Assembly (NCBI GenBank): GCA_020686985.1
Contig: JAJEPU010000003.1
Span: 62,001-126,000, forward strand
Length of the DNA: 64,000 nucleotides
Direction: 5' to 3'
Origin: Brotaphodocola catenula
GTDB lineage: Bacteria; Bacillota; Clostridia; Lachnospirales; Lachnospiraceae
The notes under the pieces were generated by a model. It saw nothing but the letters and a program-made list of their open reading frames with translations. It was not told where the DNA came from and did not search any database. The position numbers and the translations under genes were made by a program. Below are positions 26,774-35,063 of this stretch, in pieces (the stretch's first letter is position 1; each line of letters opens with the position of its first letter).

Positions 26774-27589
26774 ATGACATCCATGACACCAATGCTTGAA
26801 ATTCAGTCGGCATGCAAGAAGTTCAGCAAGGGAACGCCGAATGAGCACACCGCTCTCGCTCAGTTGAATCTGACGCTTGCACAGGGCGATTTTGTGACGG
26901 TTCTCGGCTCAAACGGAGCCGGAAAGTCAACGATGTTCAATGCCGTCTGTGGAAATTTCCTTCTCGATTCCGGAAAGATTCTTCTCGACGGGAAGGACAT
27001 CACATTTGAGCCGGAGTACCGCAGAGCACTCAGCATCGGAAGACTGTTTCAGGATCCGATGAAGGGAACGGCGCCGAGTCTCACGATCGAGGAAAATTTA
27101 GCCCTCGCCTACTCAAAACAGAAGAAGCGCAGTCTCGCGTTTGCACTGACGAGAAAGGATCGGGATTATTTTAAGACAGAGCTTGAAAAGTTCTCGATGG
27201 ATCTTGAAAACCGGATGAAGACGAAGGTTGGACTGCTCTCGGGCGGTCAGCGTCAGGTCGTGACACTTCTGATGAGCACACTCGTTCCGCCGAAACTTCT
27301 TCTCCTCGATGAGCACACCGCGGCTCTCGATCCGGCGACTGCCGAGAAAGTGATGGAGATCACGAATCGGATTGTGAAAGAAAACAAGATCACGACGATG
27401 ATGATCACCCACAACATGAAGCAGGCGCTTGAGACTGGAAACCGCACGATCATGCTCGACTCGGGAGCGGTGATGTTTGACATCGATGCAAGGCAGAGAG
27501 AACAGCTGAGTGTGGAGCGTCTTGTCGAGATGTACTCCGAGAAAAAAAAGGAAGAGTTTGCGACGGATCGCGTGCTTTTATCTGTGTAA
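26774..27589 (+). CDS. trpZ: ABC transporter ATP-binding protein (TrpZ-like)
   Basis: 271-aa ATPase with Walker A GSNGAGKST (near residue 47), a Q-loop at GRLFQDPMKG, signature LSGGQRQVV and Walker B LLLLDEHTAALDP, followed by the H-loop MITHNMKQAL. The Walker B ends in Glu-His rather than the common Glu-Pro, as seen in some family members. Last gene of the T-box operon; a 27-nt hairpin element lies 15 nt after the stop. Confidence 0.92.
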   Translation: MTSMTPMLEIQSACKKFSKGTPNEHTALAQLNLTLAQGDFVTVLGSNGAGKSTMFNAVCGNFLLDSGKILLDGKDITFEPEYRRALSIGRLFQDPMKGTAPSLTIEENLALAYSKQKKRSLAFALTRKDRDYFKTELEKFSMDLENRMKTKVGLLSGGQRQVVTLLMSTLVPPKLLLLDEHTAALDPATAEKVMEITNRIVKENKITTMMITHNMKQALETGNRTIMLDSGAVMFDIDARQREQLSVERLVEMYSEKKKEEFATDRVLLSV

Positions 27590-27603
27590 CTTGGAATCAC
27601 GCG

Positions 27604-27630
27604 CCAAGTCTTTGCGAGCGTCAACTTGAA
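27604..27630 (+). repeat. Dispersed 27-nt hairpin element, copy 2
   Basis: Arms CAAGT and ACTTG pair around a loop containing TTTGCGAGCGT. It lies 15 nt after the trpZ-like stop. The central pair is G-C here and A-T in copy 4. Confidence 0.6.
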
Positions 27631-27783
27631 TTCAAAAAGATTAGAGAAAAAGTGGTCCGGCAGTTGTCCTTAGAAGTTTTTTGTGTTCTGGGAGCGATTA
27701 CCGGATTTTTCATTTTTTGGGAGAAAAATTCGTGCGTACTTAGAAAAATATGAGAATTTTCGGAAACTTTGTCGAATGAGTGA

Positions 27784-27812
27784 TTTACACCGGGCGAAAA
27801 TTGTGGTACATT
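27784..27812 (+). promoter_or_regulatory. Promoter of the phnD-type gene
   Basis: TTTACA (27784-27789), 17 bp, TACATT (27807-27812), with TG one base before the -10. Confidence 0.6.
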
Positions 27813-27823
27813 ATTGAACGGTA

Positions 27824-27885
27824 GTGGCAAAGGGTGAAGTCTGTCTGCCTATCGAAGAGGGCGCAGACAGGAATAAAACAGCCAC
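27824..27885 (+). promoter_or_regulatory. Structured leader of the phnD-type gene
   Basis: GTGGC (27824-27828) can pair with GCCAC (27881-27885), closing a domain that contains the strong hairpin CTGTCTGC/GCAGACAG (27841-27870). The closing helix begins a few bases after the predicted transcript start. I do not recognise a known riboswitch class. Confidence 0.4.
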
Positions 27886-27922
27886 GTACGAGGATTTATG
27901 TGAACAATCAGGAGGAAGAATC

Positions 27923-29017
27923 ATGAAAAAATCGATTTCCAGAATTCTGGCTGCAGCTATGTGTATGACACTTGGACTGGCAGTAACCGGATGTGGAAGC
28001 AGTGCAGGCAACACGACAATAACCGCAGGAAATGACAGCGCAAATTCTGGCAGTGAAGCATCAGGAAATAAGGAAATCAAGAAACTGACCGTAGCTTTTG
28101 TACCGTCCCGTGATCCGCAGGATATCATCACGGCGACCGAGCCGTTAAAGGGTCTTCTTCAGACCGAGCTGGCTAACGAGGGATACGATGTAAAAGATGT
28201 AGACATCAGCGTAGGAACCAGCTTCGAGGCAGTTGGCGAGGCTCTTTCCGCAGGAACGACCGATGTCGGATTTATTCCGGGTGGTACCTATGTTCTGTAC
28301 GACGACGGATGTGAGGCAATTGTAACCGCAACGAGAGACGGTCTTTCCGTTGACTCCGACGATCCGAAGGAGTGGAACGACAACGAGCCGATCGAGGGAA
28401 CCGATAAGCAGGTAACTTTCTACCGCGCTCTGATCGTAGCTGGTCCGTCCGAGAAGGGTAAGGAGCTGGCAGAGAAGGTCAACGCAGGAGAGGAGCTGAC
28501 CTGGGAGGATCTCGACAGTGCAAACTGGAGCGTAATGGGTTCTTCTTCTTCCGCAGGATATATTTATCCGTCTCTGTGGATGCTTGAGAACTATGGCAAG
28601 AACATCACAGATTTAAGCCATGCCGTTCAGTCTGATTCCTATGCAAGTGCATTTGCACGTCTGGCTTCTGGTCAGATTGATGTACTGTGCACCTACGCAG
28701 ACGCACGCCGTGACTATGAGAGCAAGTGGAACGACGAGTATGCAATGAGCAACAGCATCTGGGAGGATACCGATCTGATCGGCGTAACTCCGGCGATCTA
28801 CAACGATACGATCAGTGTCAGCAAGACTTCTCCGATCATGGATGACGATTTCAAGACAGCTCTGACAAACGCATTCATCAATATCGGAAACACCGAAGAG
28901 GGTAAGGAGGTCATCTCCATTTACACGCACCAGGGTTATCAGAAGGCAAAAGATTCTGACTATGATTCTGAGCGCGATGCACAGGAAATGATCAAGAAGC
29001 TCAACGGAGCGTCATAA
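27923..29017 (+). CDS. phnD: PhnD-family ABC transporter substrate-binding lipoprotein
   Basis: 364-aa lipoprotein with signal peptide and lipobox VTGC (near residue 22). The mature part matches phosphonate/phosphite/phosphate-ester binding proteins: LTVAFVPSRDPQDI, the helix-start GTSFEAVGEALSAGTTDVGFIPGGTYV, SSSSAGYIYPSLWM and RLASGQIDVLCTYADARRDY. It is the first gene of an ABC unit with one ATPase and two permeases. No C-P lyase genes are nearby, so phosphonate breakdown is not supported; phosphite, a phosphate ester or another anion is possible. ATG at 27923 follows CAGGAGGAAG; an in-frame ATG at 27824 falls in the folded leader and is rejected. Confidence 0.88.
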   Translation: MKKSISRILAAAMCMTLGLAVTGCGSSAGNTTITAGNDSANSGSEASGNKEIKKLTVAFVPSRDPQDIITATEPLKGLLQTELANEGYDVKDVDISVGTSFEAVGEALSAGTTDVGFIPGGTYVLYDDGCEAIVTATRDGLSVDSDDPKEWNDNEPIEGTDKQVTFYRALIVAGPSEKGKELAEKVNAGEELTWEDLDSANWSVMGSSSSAGYIYPSLWMLENYGKNITDLSHAVQSDSYASAFARLASGQIDVLCTYADARRDYESKWNDEYAMSNSIWEDTDLIGVTPAIYNDTISVSKTSPIMDDDFKTALTNAFINIGNTEEGKEVISIYTHQGYQKAKDSDYDSERDAQEMIKKLNGAS

Positions 29018-29042
29018 GTAAGACATTACGGGAAAAAGAGAT

Positions 29043-29090
29043 GGGCTGTTACATGGACAACAAGGAGCTGTTTATGTGGCAGTCCTTTTC
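29043..29090 (+). terminator. Hairpin after phnD (terminator or attenuator)
   Basis: GGGCTG/CAGTCC, ACAT/ATGT and ACA/TGT stack with small internal loops, followed by TTTTC. It would reduce read-through into phnC. Confidence 0.65.
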
Positions 29091-29170
29091 TGCGCATGTG
29101 TGTATGAGCGTATCTGCAAAAAATCCGCAAAAATCCGTGAAAAAAGGCGGGAAAATATTGAGAAAGGAAC

Positions 29171-29215
29171 GCTATTATAAGAAACAGAATTTATTATAAT
29201 GGGATTTATAATAGC
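29171..29215. promoter_or_regulatory. Operator-like cluster before phnC
   Basis: Perfect inverted repeat GCTATTATAA (29171-29180) / TTATAATAGC (29206-29215), with a third TATTATAA in between (29192-29199). It ends 8 nt before the phnC ATG. Confidence 0.4.
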
Positions 29216-29223
29216 AGAAAGAA

Positions 29224-29976
29224 ATGATTGAGTTTAAAAATGTGGGAAAGAAGTATCCCAACGGCTTTGAGGGTCTGAAACATGTGAATCTGACGATTGA
29301 TCAGGGAGAATTTGTTGCAATCATTGGTCTGTCCGGCGCAGGAAAGTCCACACTGATTCGCACCATCAACCGCATGCATGACATTACAGAGGGAACTCTG
29401 ACTGTGAATGGAACTGATGTCATGAGTTTGCAGGGAAAGAACCTGCGTGCATTTCGTCGTAAGATCGGTATGATCTTCCAGTCGTTCAACCTTGTGACGA
29501 GAACAACGGTAATCAAGAACGTTCTGACTGCGTTTGTTCCGGATCTTCCGTGGTGGCGTGCTTTCTTTGGCGTATTCACAAAAGAGGAGAAGCTCAAGGC
29601 ACTTGAGGCGCTCGATAAAGTAGGAATTCTTGACAAGGCATTTGTCCGCACCGATCAGCTCTCCGGTGGTCAGCAGCAGAGAGTTGCTCTGGCAAGAACG
29701 CTTGCACAGAATCCGGAGATCATTCTTGCGGATGAGCCGGTTGCAGCCCTTGACCCGGTAACTGCAAAGCAGGTTATGGATGACTTTGACCGCATCAACA
29801 AGGAGATGAAGATCACGGTTCTGATCAACATCCACCATGTCGATCTGGCACTCAAGTACGCTTCCCGTGTAATCGGTGTTCGCGCTGGTGAGGTGGTATA
29901 CGACGGACCGTCTGCAAATGTGGATCAGGCTGTTCTGGATAAGATTTATCAGGGAAGACAGGAGATGGAAGCATGA
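29224..29976 (+). CDS. phnC: PhnC-family ABC transporter ATP-binding protein
   Basis: 250-aa ATPase with Walker A GLSGAGKST (near residue 36), Q-loop IFQSFNLV, signature LSGGQQQRVALARTLAQ, Walker B ILADEPVAALDP and the H-loop NIHHVDLAL. The TRTTVIKNVLTAFVPDLPWWRAFFG stretch between Q-loop and signature (seen in part as WWRAFFG) is typical of PhnC. The ribosome site is weak. Its stop overlaps the phnE start by 4 nt. Confidence 0.95.
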   Translation: MIEFKNVGKKYPNGFEGLKHVNLTIDQGEFVAIIGLSGAGKSTLIRTINRMHDITEGTLTVNGTDVMSLQGKNLRAFRRKIGMIFQSFNLVTRTTVIKNVLTAFVPDLPWWRAFFGVFTKEEKLKALEALDKVGILDKAFVRTDQLSGGQQQRVALARTLAQNPEIILADEPVAALDPVTAKQVMDDFDRINKEMKITVLINIHHVDLALKYASRVIGVRAGEVVYDGPSANVDQAVLDKIYQGRQEMEA

Positions 29977-30794
29977 GTATCTACGACAAGATTTTTCGAC
30001 CGAAGACCTTCACGATCTCAAACGGAAAGAGCGTTTCCCAGAAGCGTTCCCGTGCTCCGCTTGCTGTGGTGATTCTTCTGGCGATGACGATCCTCTCCGT
30101 GAAGATCACTGGCTTTAGCATGGTGGTGCTCACGACGAGAATCAAGGAGTTTTTCGTTATTCTCGGACAGATGTTCCCGCCGAAGTGGGACTACATGCCG
30201 TCTGTATGGCAGCCACTGTTTGACACGATCAAGATGTCGCTTCTCGGCTCCTTCATTGGTTCTGTGCTGGTTGTTCCGTTTGCGATGCTCGCTTCGACAA
30301 ACGTTATTCCGAGCCGTGTGATTGTCAGCCTGATGCGCCTGTTTCTGAGTATCGTGCGTACCCTGCCGACTCTGGTTACTGCGCTGATTGCAACTTACAT
30401 TTTCGGACTCGGAACGCTTGCAGGTACGACCGCAATCGCAGTCTTTACGTTTGCATACATCGGAAAGATCCTCTATGAGGAGATCGAGACCGTGGATATG
30501 GGGGCATTTGAGGCGATGGAGGCAATGGGGGCGACGAAGGTGCGCGCATTCATCTCCGCAATCGTTCCGCAGGTTCTGCCGTCCTATCTGTCGAACTGCC
30601 TGTTCTGCTTTGAGGGAAATGTGCGTTATGCATCAATCCTCGGTTATGTAGGTGCAGGTGGACTTGGACTGATTCTGAATGAGAAGATTGGTTGGAGAGA
30701 GTACCCGAGCGTTGGTATGATCCTGATTGCCCTGTTTGTAACGGTATTTATCATTGAAACCATCAGCCGTGCAGCACGCCGGCATCTGGTATAA
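29973..30794 (+). CDS. phnE: PhnE-family ABC transporter permease 1
   Basis: 273-aa membrane protein with about six helices. PhnE signatures: QPLFDTIKMSLLGSFIGSVL, RTLPTLVTALI, the coupling loop EAMEAMGATKVRAFISAIVP and YVGAGGLGLILNEKI. It starts inside the phnC stop codon. It forms the channel with the second PhnE downstream. Confidence 0.94.
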   Translation: MSIYDKIFRPKTFTISNGKSVSQKRSRAPLAVVILLAMTILSVKITGFSMVVLTTRIKEFFVILGQMFPPKWDYMPSVWQPLFDTIKMSLLGSFIGSVLVVPFAMLASTNVIPSRVIVSLMRLFLSIVRTLPTLVTALIATYIFGLGTLAGTTAIAVFTFAYIGKILYEEIETVDMGAFEAMEAMGATKVRAFISAIVPQVLPSYLSNCLFCFEGNVRYASILGYVGAGGLGLILNEKIGWREYPSVGMILIALFVTVFIIETISRAARRHLV

Positions 30795-30811
30795 GGGAGG
30801 ACCGAAAAACG

Positions 30812-31621
30812 ATGAATAAGAGAATTGAAACTGCTTATGAGGCACGCCCGAAAAAGTGGATGTTTGAGCTTGCTGTCGCAGTCGTTGTCGTTGGACTTCT
30901 GATCTGGAGTGCCTCCGGTGTTGAGACGAGCGGAACGACTCAGAACGGCGGAAAGATTGCAATGAATATCTTATCCGGTATTTTTCATCCGGATACGGCG
31001 ATGTTGTTTGGATTTACGACAAAGGGAGTTCCGTACCTCCTGCTTGAGACGGTCTGCATCGCCTTCCTTGGAACAATTGTCGGAGCGATCATCTCGATCC
31101 CGCTCGCTTTCCTGTCTTCTGTGAACCTGACTGGAAAAGTGATTGCCTTCATTGGTCGTATCATCATCATGATGATCCGTACTGTGCCGGCATTTGTCTA
31201 TGGTCTGATGTTCATCCGTGTGACTGGACCGGGTGCATTCGCAGGTCTTCTGACGATGTCCCTGTGCTCTGTCGGAATGATCACAAAGATGTACACTGAG
31301 GCGATTGAGGATCTCGATACGAGAATTCTTGAGTCTCTCGACGCGTCCGGATGCACGACTTGGCAGAAGATCCGCTACGGAATTCTTCCGCAGTTACTGC
31401 CGAACTTTGCTTCCACTGCAATCTACCGCTTCGATATTAACCTGCGTGATGCGACCGTCCTCGGTCTTGTAGGTGCAGGTGGAATCGGTGCACCGCTGAT
31501 CTTTGCGATGAACAGCTATCGTTGGAATGAGGCAGGCGCAATCCTTGCCGGTCTGATTGTGCTCGTTCTGATCGTGGAGCTGATCTCCACCCAGATTCGT
31601 GTAAAGCTGACGAGAGGATAG
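30812..31621 (+). CDS. phnE2: PhnE-family ABC transporter permease 2
   Basis: 269-aa membrane protein paralogous to the preceding permease: LLETVCIAFLGTIVGAIISIP, RTVPAFVYGLMF, the loop SLDASGCTTWQKIRYGILPQ and LVGAGGIGAPLIFAM. AAGGGAGGACCG precedes the ATG. Two different PhnE genes are common in Firmicute and Lachnospiraceae versions of this transporter. Confidence 0.94.
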   Translation: MNKRIETAYEARPKKWMFELAVAVVVVGLLIWSASGVETSGTTQNGGKIAMNILSGIFHPDTAMLFGFTTKGVPYLLLETVCIAFLGTIVGAIISIPLAFLSSVNLTGKVIAFIGRIIIMMIRTVPAFVYGLMFIRVTGPGAFAGLLTMSLCSVGMITKMYTEAIEDLDTRILESLDASGCTTWQKIRYGILPQLLPNFASTAIYRFDINLRDATVLGLVGAGGIGAPLIFAMNSYRWNEAGAILAGLIVLVLIVELISTQIRVKLTRG

Positions 31622-31638
31622 GAGTGAGAGTAAGAAGG

Positions 31639-33195
31639 ATGAAAAAACTGGAAATTATTTTCACATCCGATACCCACGGCCATATTTTCCCGGTCAATTA
31701 TCCGGCAGGAAGAGCGGATGCATCCGGACTCTTAAATATGGCATCTCAGGTGGAGAAGGATGGAAATACACTGATGATCGATGGAGGAGATTCTCTTCAG
31801 GGAACTCCGTTCGTTCAGTATTACCGTGAGCATCAGCAGGAGTGCAAGGCTCTGCTTGCTGATGGCAAAGGCGGATTTTTCCACCCGGTTGCCGAAGCCT
31901 TCCGTGCACTCGGATGTGATTATTTTACACTTGGAAATCATGATTTCAATTTCGGATATGACTTTCTCTCTGAGTATGTGAATGCGATGGGAGTTCCGTG
32001 CATCTGTGCAAATGTCGAGGATCTCGGCGGAAAACTCCCGATTCAGAAAGAGGTTGTCCGCGTGCTTGCAAATGGTCTTCGCGTCGGAATCACCGGCATC
32101 GTCACAGACTGGGTCAAGATCTGGGAGAGAAAAGAAAATCTCGAATTTTTAAAAATCACAGATCCGATTGTGTCTGCAAGAGAATCGCTTGAGCGTCTCA
32201 AAGGCGTCTGTGATGTGACGGTCTGTGTCTATCACGGTGGATTCGAGGAGGATCTTGAAAACGGAAAACTTCTCTCCGACAGTGGAGAAAACGTTGCCTG
32301 CAAGATTGCGAGAGAGCTGAATTTTGACCTGCTTCTGACGGGTCACCAGCATATGCCGGTTGCAGGAAGAATGCTCTATGGAACATGGGCAGTTCAGCCA
32401 CCGGCAGGAGCTTCCAAATATGTGCACCTCTATGCGGAGATCTCAGAGGAGGAGAAGATTTTTGCTTCTTCTCTGGAATCCGTGGGAGAAAAGCATCAGG
32501 AAGAGCCGTATGCAAAGCTCTATCCGCTTGAGCAGGCAGTCCAGACCTGGCTTGACGAGCCGGTCGGGGCACTCAGCAGTGCGATTGAGCCGGAGGAGAA
32601 ACTTCCGGCGGGGCGATACGGAAGCCATCTTGCAGAGCTCTTTAACCAGGTTCAGCTTGAGCGCACCGGAGCCGATATCTCCTGTGCAAGTCTCGGAAAC
32701 GATCCGGCAGGACTCAAGCAGAGCGTGACAATGCGAGACATTTGTGGCGCTTACCTGTTTGATAACACGCTTGTGGAGCTTGAAGTAAACCGCGAGGCTC
32801 TCAAACTGATGCTCGAGCGCTGTGCGTCCTACTTTGATCTAGTGGACGGAAAAGTCGTGATCTCGGAGCGCTTCTTAAAGCCGAAAATCGAGCATTACAA
32901 CTACGATTTCTTTTCCGGAATTCGCTATACCTTTGATCTGACCCGTCCGGTCGGAGATCGCGTGACCGAGCTTCTGCTTGCAGATGGAAGCGAGCTTGAC
33001 GACAAGTCCTACCGCCTTGTGACGAACAATTACCGTGCGACCGGTACCGGCGGATATGCGTTCCTTGCAGACTGCAAGGTACTCTGGCGCGGAACGGAGG
33101 AGATGCCGGAGATGCTTGCGAGATATATCGGAAAGCATAATCCGGCGGATGTGGAAGGCAGAGCGCTGATCACGGTTTTGCCGACGGATAAATAG
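31639..33195 (+). CDS. Cytosolic 5'-nucleotidase / 2',3'-cyclic phosphodiesterase family metallophosphatase (UshA-like)
   Basis: About 518 aa. The N-terminal calcineurin-like domain has FTSDTHGHIFP, IDGGDSLQG, LGNHDFNFG, YHGGFEED and LLTGHQHMP as metal ligands. The C-terminal 5'-nucleotidase domain includes NDPAGLKQSVTMRDI and VTNNYRATGTGGYAF. It lacks a signal peptide, unlike periplasmic UshA, so it works inside the cell. It begins right after phnE2 and before udk, so an imported phosphorylated compound may be dephosphorylated here. GTG at 31624 is an alternative start. Confidence 0.88.
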   Translation: MKKLEIIFTSDTHGHIFPVNYPAGRADASGLLNMASQVEKDGNTLMIDGGDSLQGTPFVQYYREHQQECKALLADGKGGFFHPVAEAFRALGCDYFTLGNHDFNFGYDFLSEYVNAMGVPCICANVEDLGGKLPIQKEVVRVLANGLRVGITGIVTDWVKIWERKENLEFLKITDPIVSARESLERLKGVCDVTVCVYHGGFEEDLENGKLLSDSGENVACKIARELNFDLLLTGHQHMPVAGRMLYGTWAVQPPAGASKYVHLYAEISEEEKIFASSLESVGEKHQEEPYAKLYPLEQAVQTWLDEPVGALSSAIEPEEKLPAGRYGSHLAELFNQVQLERTGADISCASLGNDPAGLKQSVTMRDICGAYLFDNTLVELEVNREALKLMLERCASYFDLVDGKVVISERFLKPKIEHYNYDFFSGIRYTFDLTRPVGDRVTELLLADGSELDDKSYRLVTNNYRATGTGGYAFLADCKVLWRGTEEMPEMLARYIGKHNPADVEGRALITVLPTDK

Positions 33196-33239
33196 AACAC
33201 GCACAACAAAATTACCACAATATTTATGGGGGAAGAACG

Positions 33240-33854
33240 ATGAAAACGATTCTGATTGGAATTGCCGGAGGAACCGGATCCGGAAAATCTACGTTTACAA
33301 ATCGCCTGAAAGACCGGTTCGGCGATGACATTGATGTGATTTACCACGACAATTATTACCGCCGTCAGGACGATGTCCCGATGGAAGTGCGCCAGAAGCG
33401 CAATTACGATCATCCGGATGCACTCGAGACCGATCTTCTTGTGGAGCACTTAAAACAGCTCAAGGCAGGTCATGCGGTTGACGGTCCGGTGTACGATTAC
33501 ACGATGCACAACCGCTCCGAGAAGACGATGCACATCGAGCCTCGCCGGATTATCATTGTAGAGGGCATTTTGCTTCTTGCAGACCGCCGTCTCCGCGACA
33601 TGTTTGACATCAAGATTTATGTGGAGGCAGACGCGGATGAGCGTATCCTGCGCCGAATTGTGCGCGATGTTGAGGAGAGAGGTCGCTCTCTCGAGAACAT
33701 CGTCGAGCAGTATCTGACGACGGTAAAGCCGATGCATTACCTGTATGTGGAGCCAACGCGCGCGAAGGCAGATCTTGTGATCAACAGCGGACTCAATGAC
33801 GTTGCTTTTGACATCATGGCGACGAAGATCCAGAAACTTCTCGAGGAGGCCTAA
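33240..33854 (+). CDS. udk: Uridine kinase
   Basis: Phosphorylates uridine and cytidine in pyrimidine salvage. 204 aa. P-loop GGTGSGKST at residues 10-18, substrate residues in YHDNYYRRQDDVP, NYDHPDALETDLL, PVYDYTMHNR, and the lid RRIVRDVEERGRSLENIVEQYL. All are hallmarks of the family. It follows the 5'-nucleotidase gene by 44 nt and would re-phosphorylate the nucleosides that enzyme releases. GGGGGAAG precedes the ATG. Confidence 0.96.
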   Translation: MKTILIGIAGGTGSGKSTFTNRLKDRFGDDIDVIYHDNYYRRQDDVPMEVRQKRNYDHPDALETDLLVEHLKQLKAGHAVDGPVYDYTMHNRSEKTMHIEPRRIIIVEGILLLADRRLRDMFDIKIYVEADADERILRRIVRDVEERGRSLENIVEQYLTTVKPMHYLYVEPTRAKADLVINSGLNDVAFDIMATKIQKLLEEA

Positions 33855-33902
33855 GCCGGGGCTGTCATGTGAAGAGCTTGGGGATTGAGCGCATTTTGAA
33901 TA

Positions 33903-34784
33903 TTAGGACGCGTTTTTTTGCGTGAGTTCTTCTAATGCATGAAATGAGTAGCCCATCTCCTTCCATTTTGTGAGAAGTTCGTCAAGAATTTCTGCATTTG
34001 TGCGGGATGTGCTGTGTAAGAGCACGATCGCGCCGGGGTGGATGCGCCCGAGGAGTTTCTGAAAGGCTTCCTCGTGTGTGGGCTGGCGGTCTTCATACCA
34101 GTCGACGTAGGCGAGACTCCAGAAGAAGGTGTGATAGCCGAGCTCCTTCGCCATCTGAAGGTTGGACTCGCTGTATTTGCCCTGAGGTGGACGGTAAAAT
34201 CGCGTCATTGTCTGACCGGTTGTCTCTTCAAAAAGTTTCTCCAAGGATTCTAATTCCTCGGAGAAACTTTTTTTTGTTGCAATTTTTGACATGTCGGGGT
34301 GGTGAAACGTGTGGTTGCCGACGGTGTGTCCCTCCGCAATCATGCGTTTTACGAGATCGGGACTCGTCTGGATATAGTTTCCGACGATGAAAAACGTCGC
34401 AGGCGCATGATGCTTTTTCAGGGCATCGAGAATTGCGGGAGTGTTGCCGTTTTCGTATCCGGCATCAAACGTCAGATAGAGGATTTTTTCGTCGGTATCG
34501 TCGGCGTAGTGGGCGTTGAACTGCTTGAGATAGTCGGAGGTCGCATTGGCGACCGGGGGCTTTCCCTCCTGCTGAAAGCTCAGCCCCCAGTTGCCTTCTG
34601 CGGAGACGGGGAGGGATGAGACCGGGGTGGAGCGTGCGGCAGCTGAGGAATCAGAGCCGGAACGTGCGCTTAGAAAACCTAAGAATCGCCCGGAGAAGAA
34701 TGCGATAAGAAAGATGACGGCGACGACGGTGAAGCGTGTCAGAACGCGAGAGTGAGGAAAATGGAAAAAGCGCAGGTGTTTCAT
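33903..34784 (-). CDS. pdaA: PdaA-type polysaccharide (muramic) deacetylase
   Basis: 293-aa secreted or membrane-anchored NodB-fold enzyme; the family makes muramic-delta-lactam in spore cortex. One N-terminal hydrophobic segment (about residues 17-35) is followed by a Ser/Ala-rich stretch. Catalytic motifs: LTFDAGYENGNTP, GNHTFHHPDM (metal His residues), YRPPQGKYSE, FWSLAYVDWYEDR and PGAIVLLHSTS. Motif 1 lacks the second Asp of typical deacetylases (TFDDG); PdaA members also lack it, having Asn in B. subtilis and Ala here. It converges with udk, with no clear terminator between. Confidence 0.88.
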   Translation of the reverse strand: MKHLRFFHFPHSRVLTRFTVVAVIFLIAFFSGRFLGFLSARSGSDSSAAARSTPVSSLPVSAEGNWGLSFQQEGKPPVANATSDYLKQFNAHYADDTDEKILYLTFDAGYENGNTPAILDALKKHHAPATFFIVGNYIQTSPDLVKRMIAEGHTVGNHTFHHPDMSKIATKKSFSEELESLEKLFEETTGQTMTRFYRPPQGKYSESNLQMAKELGYHTFFWSLAYVDWYEDRQPTHEEAFQKLLGRIHPGAIVLLHSTSRTNAEILDELLTKWKEMGYSFHALEELTQKNAS

Positions 34785-35063
34785 AAAGACGGATAACCTC
34801 CCGGAATAAAATTTGTGGTCTGCGTGCAGATGAGGATTTTTAGGAATCTGGGATCTCTCATATGATTACGATATGAAGGGAAGAGAGGAAACATTCAAAG
34901 AAGAAGGGAAACATTCGCACAACGATGTAGTTCACAAAACCGTCGAATTTTAAGATCCCCTCCAAGAAGTTGTAAGAAAGTTGTTACATTTGCCAAATAG
35001 AAAGTGTGGTATACTGATACGAGCAGGAAAAGAGAAACGCAAGAGGAGAGGACAGACAATATT
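34785..35063. promoter_or_regulatory. Divergent intergenic region pdaA / D,D-carboxypeptidase
   Basis: 279 bp. GGGAGG precedes the pdaA ATG on the minus strand. A direct repeat GGAAACATTC occurs at about 34886 and 34905. An extended -10 TG-G-TATACT (to 35015) probably serves the carboxypeptidase gene. No confident forespore promoter could be assigned for pdaA. Confidence 0.45.

Larger units (their letters stand above)
27590..27922. other. Intergenic region between the T-box operon and phnD
   Basis: 333 bp. It contains the 27-nt element (27604), AT-rich sequence without a gene, a promoter (27784-27812) and a folded leader (27824-27885) of the phnD-type gene. Confidence 0.6.

Noticed and set aside
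33855-33902. GAGCGCATTTTGAA near 33886 as another copy of the 27-nt element
   Set aside because: Only the right half is similar and no left arm pairs with it.
33903-34784. PdaA motif TFDAG as an inactivating substitution
   Set aside because: The PdaA branch lacks the second Asp as a rule (Asn in B. subtilis), so Ala at this position is not evidence of inactivity.
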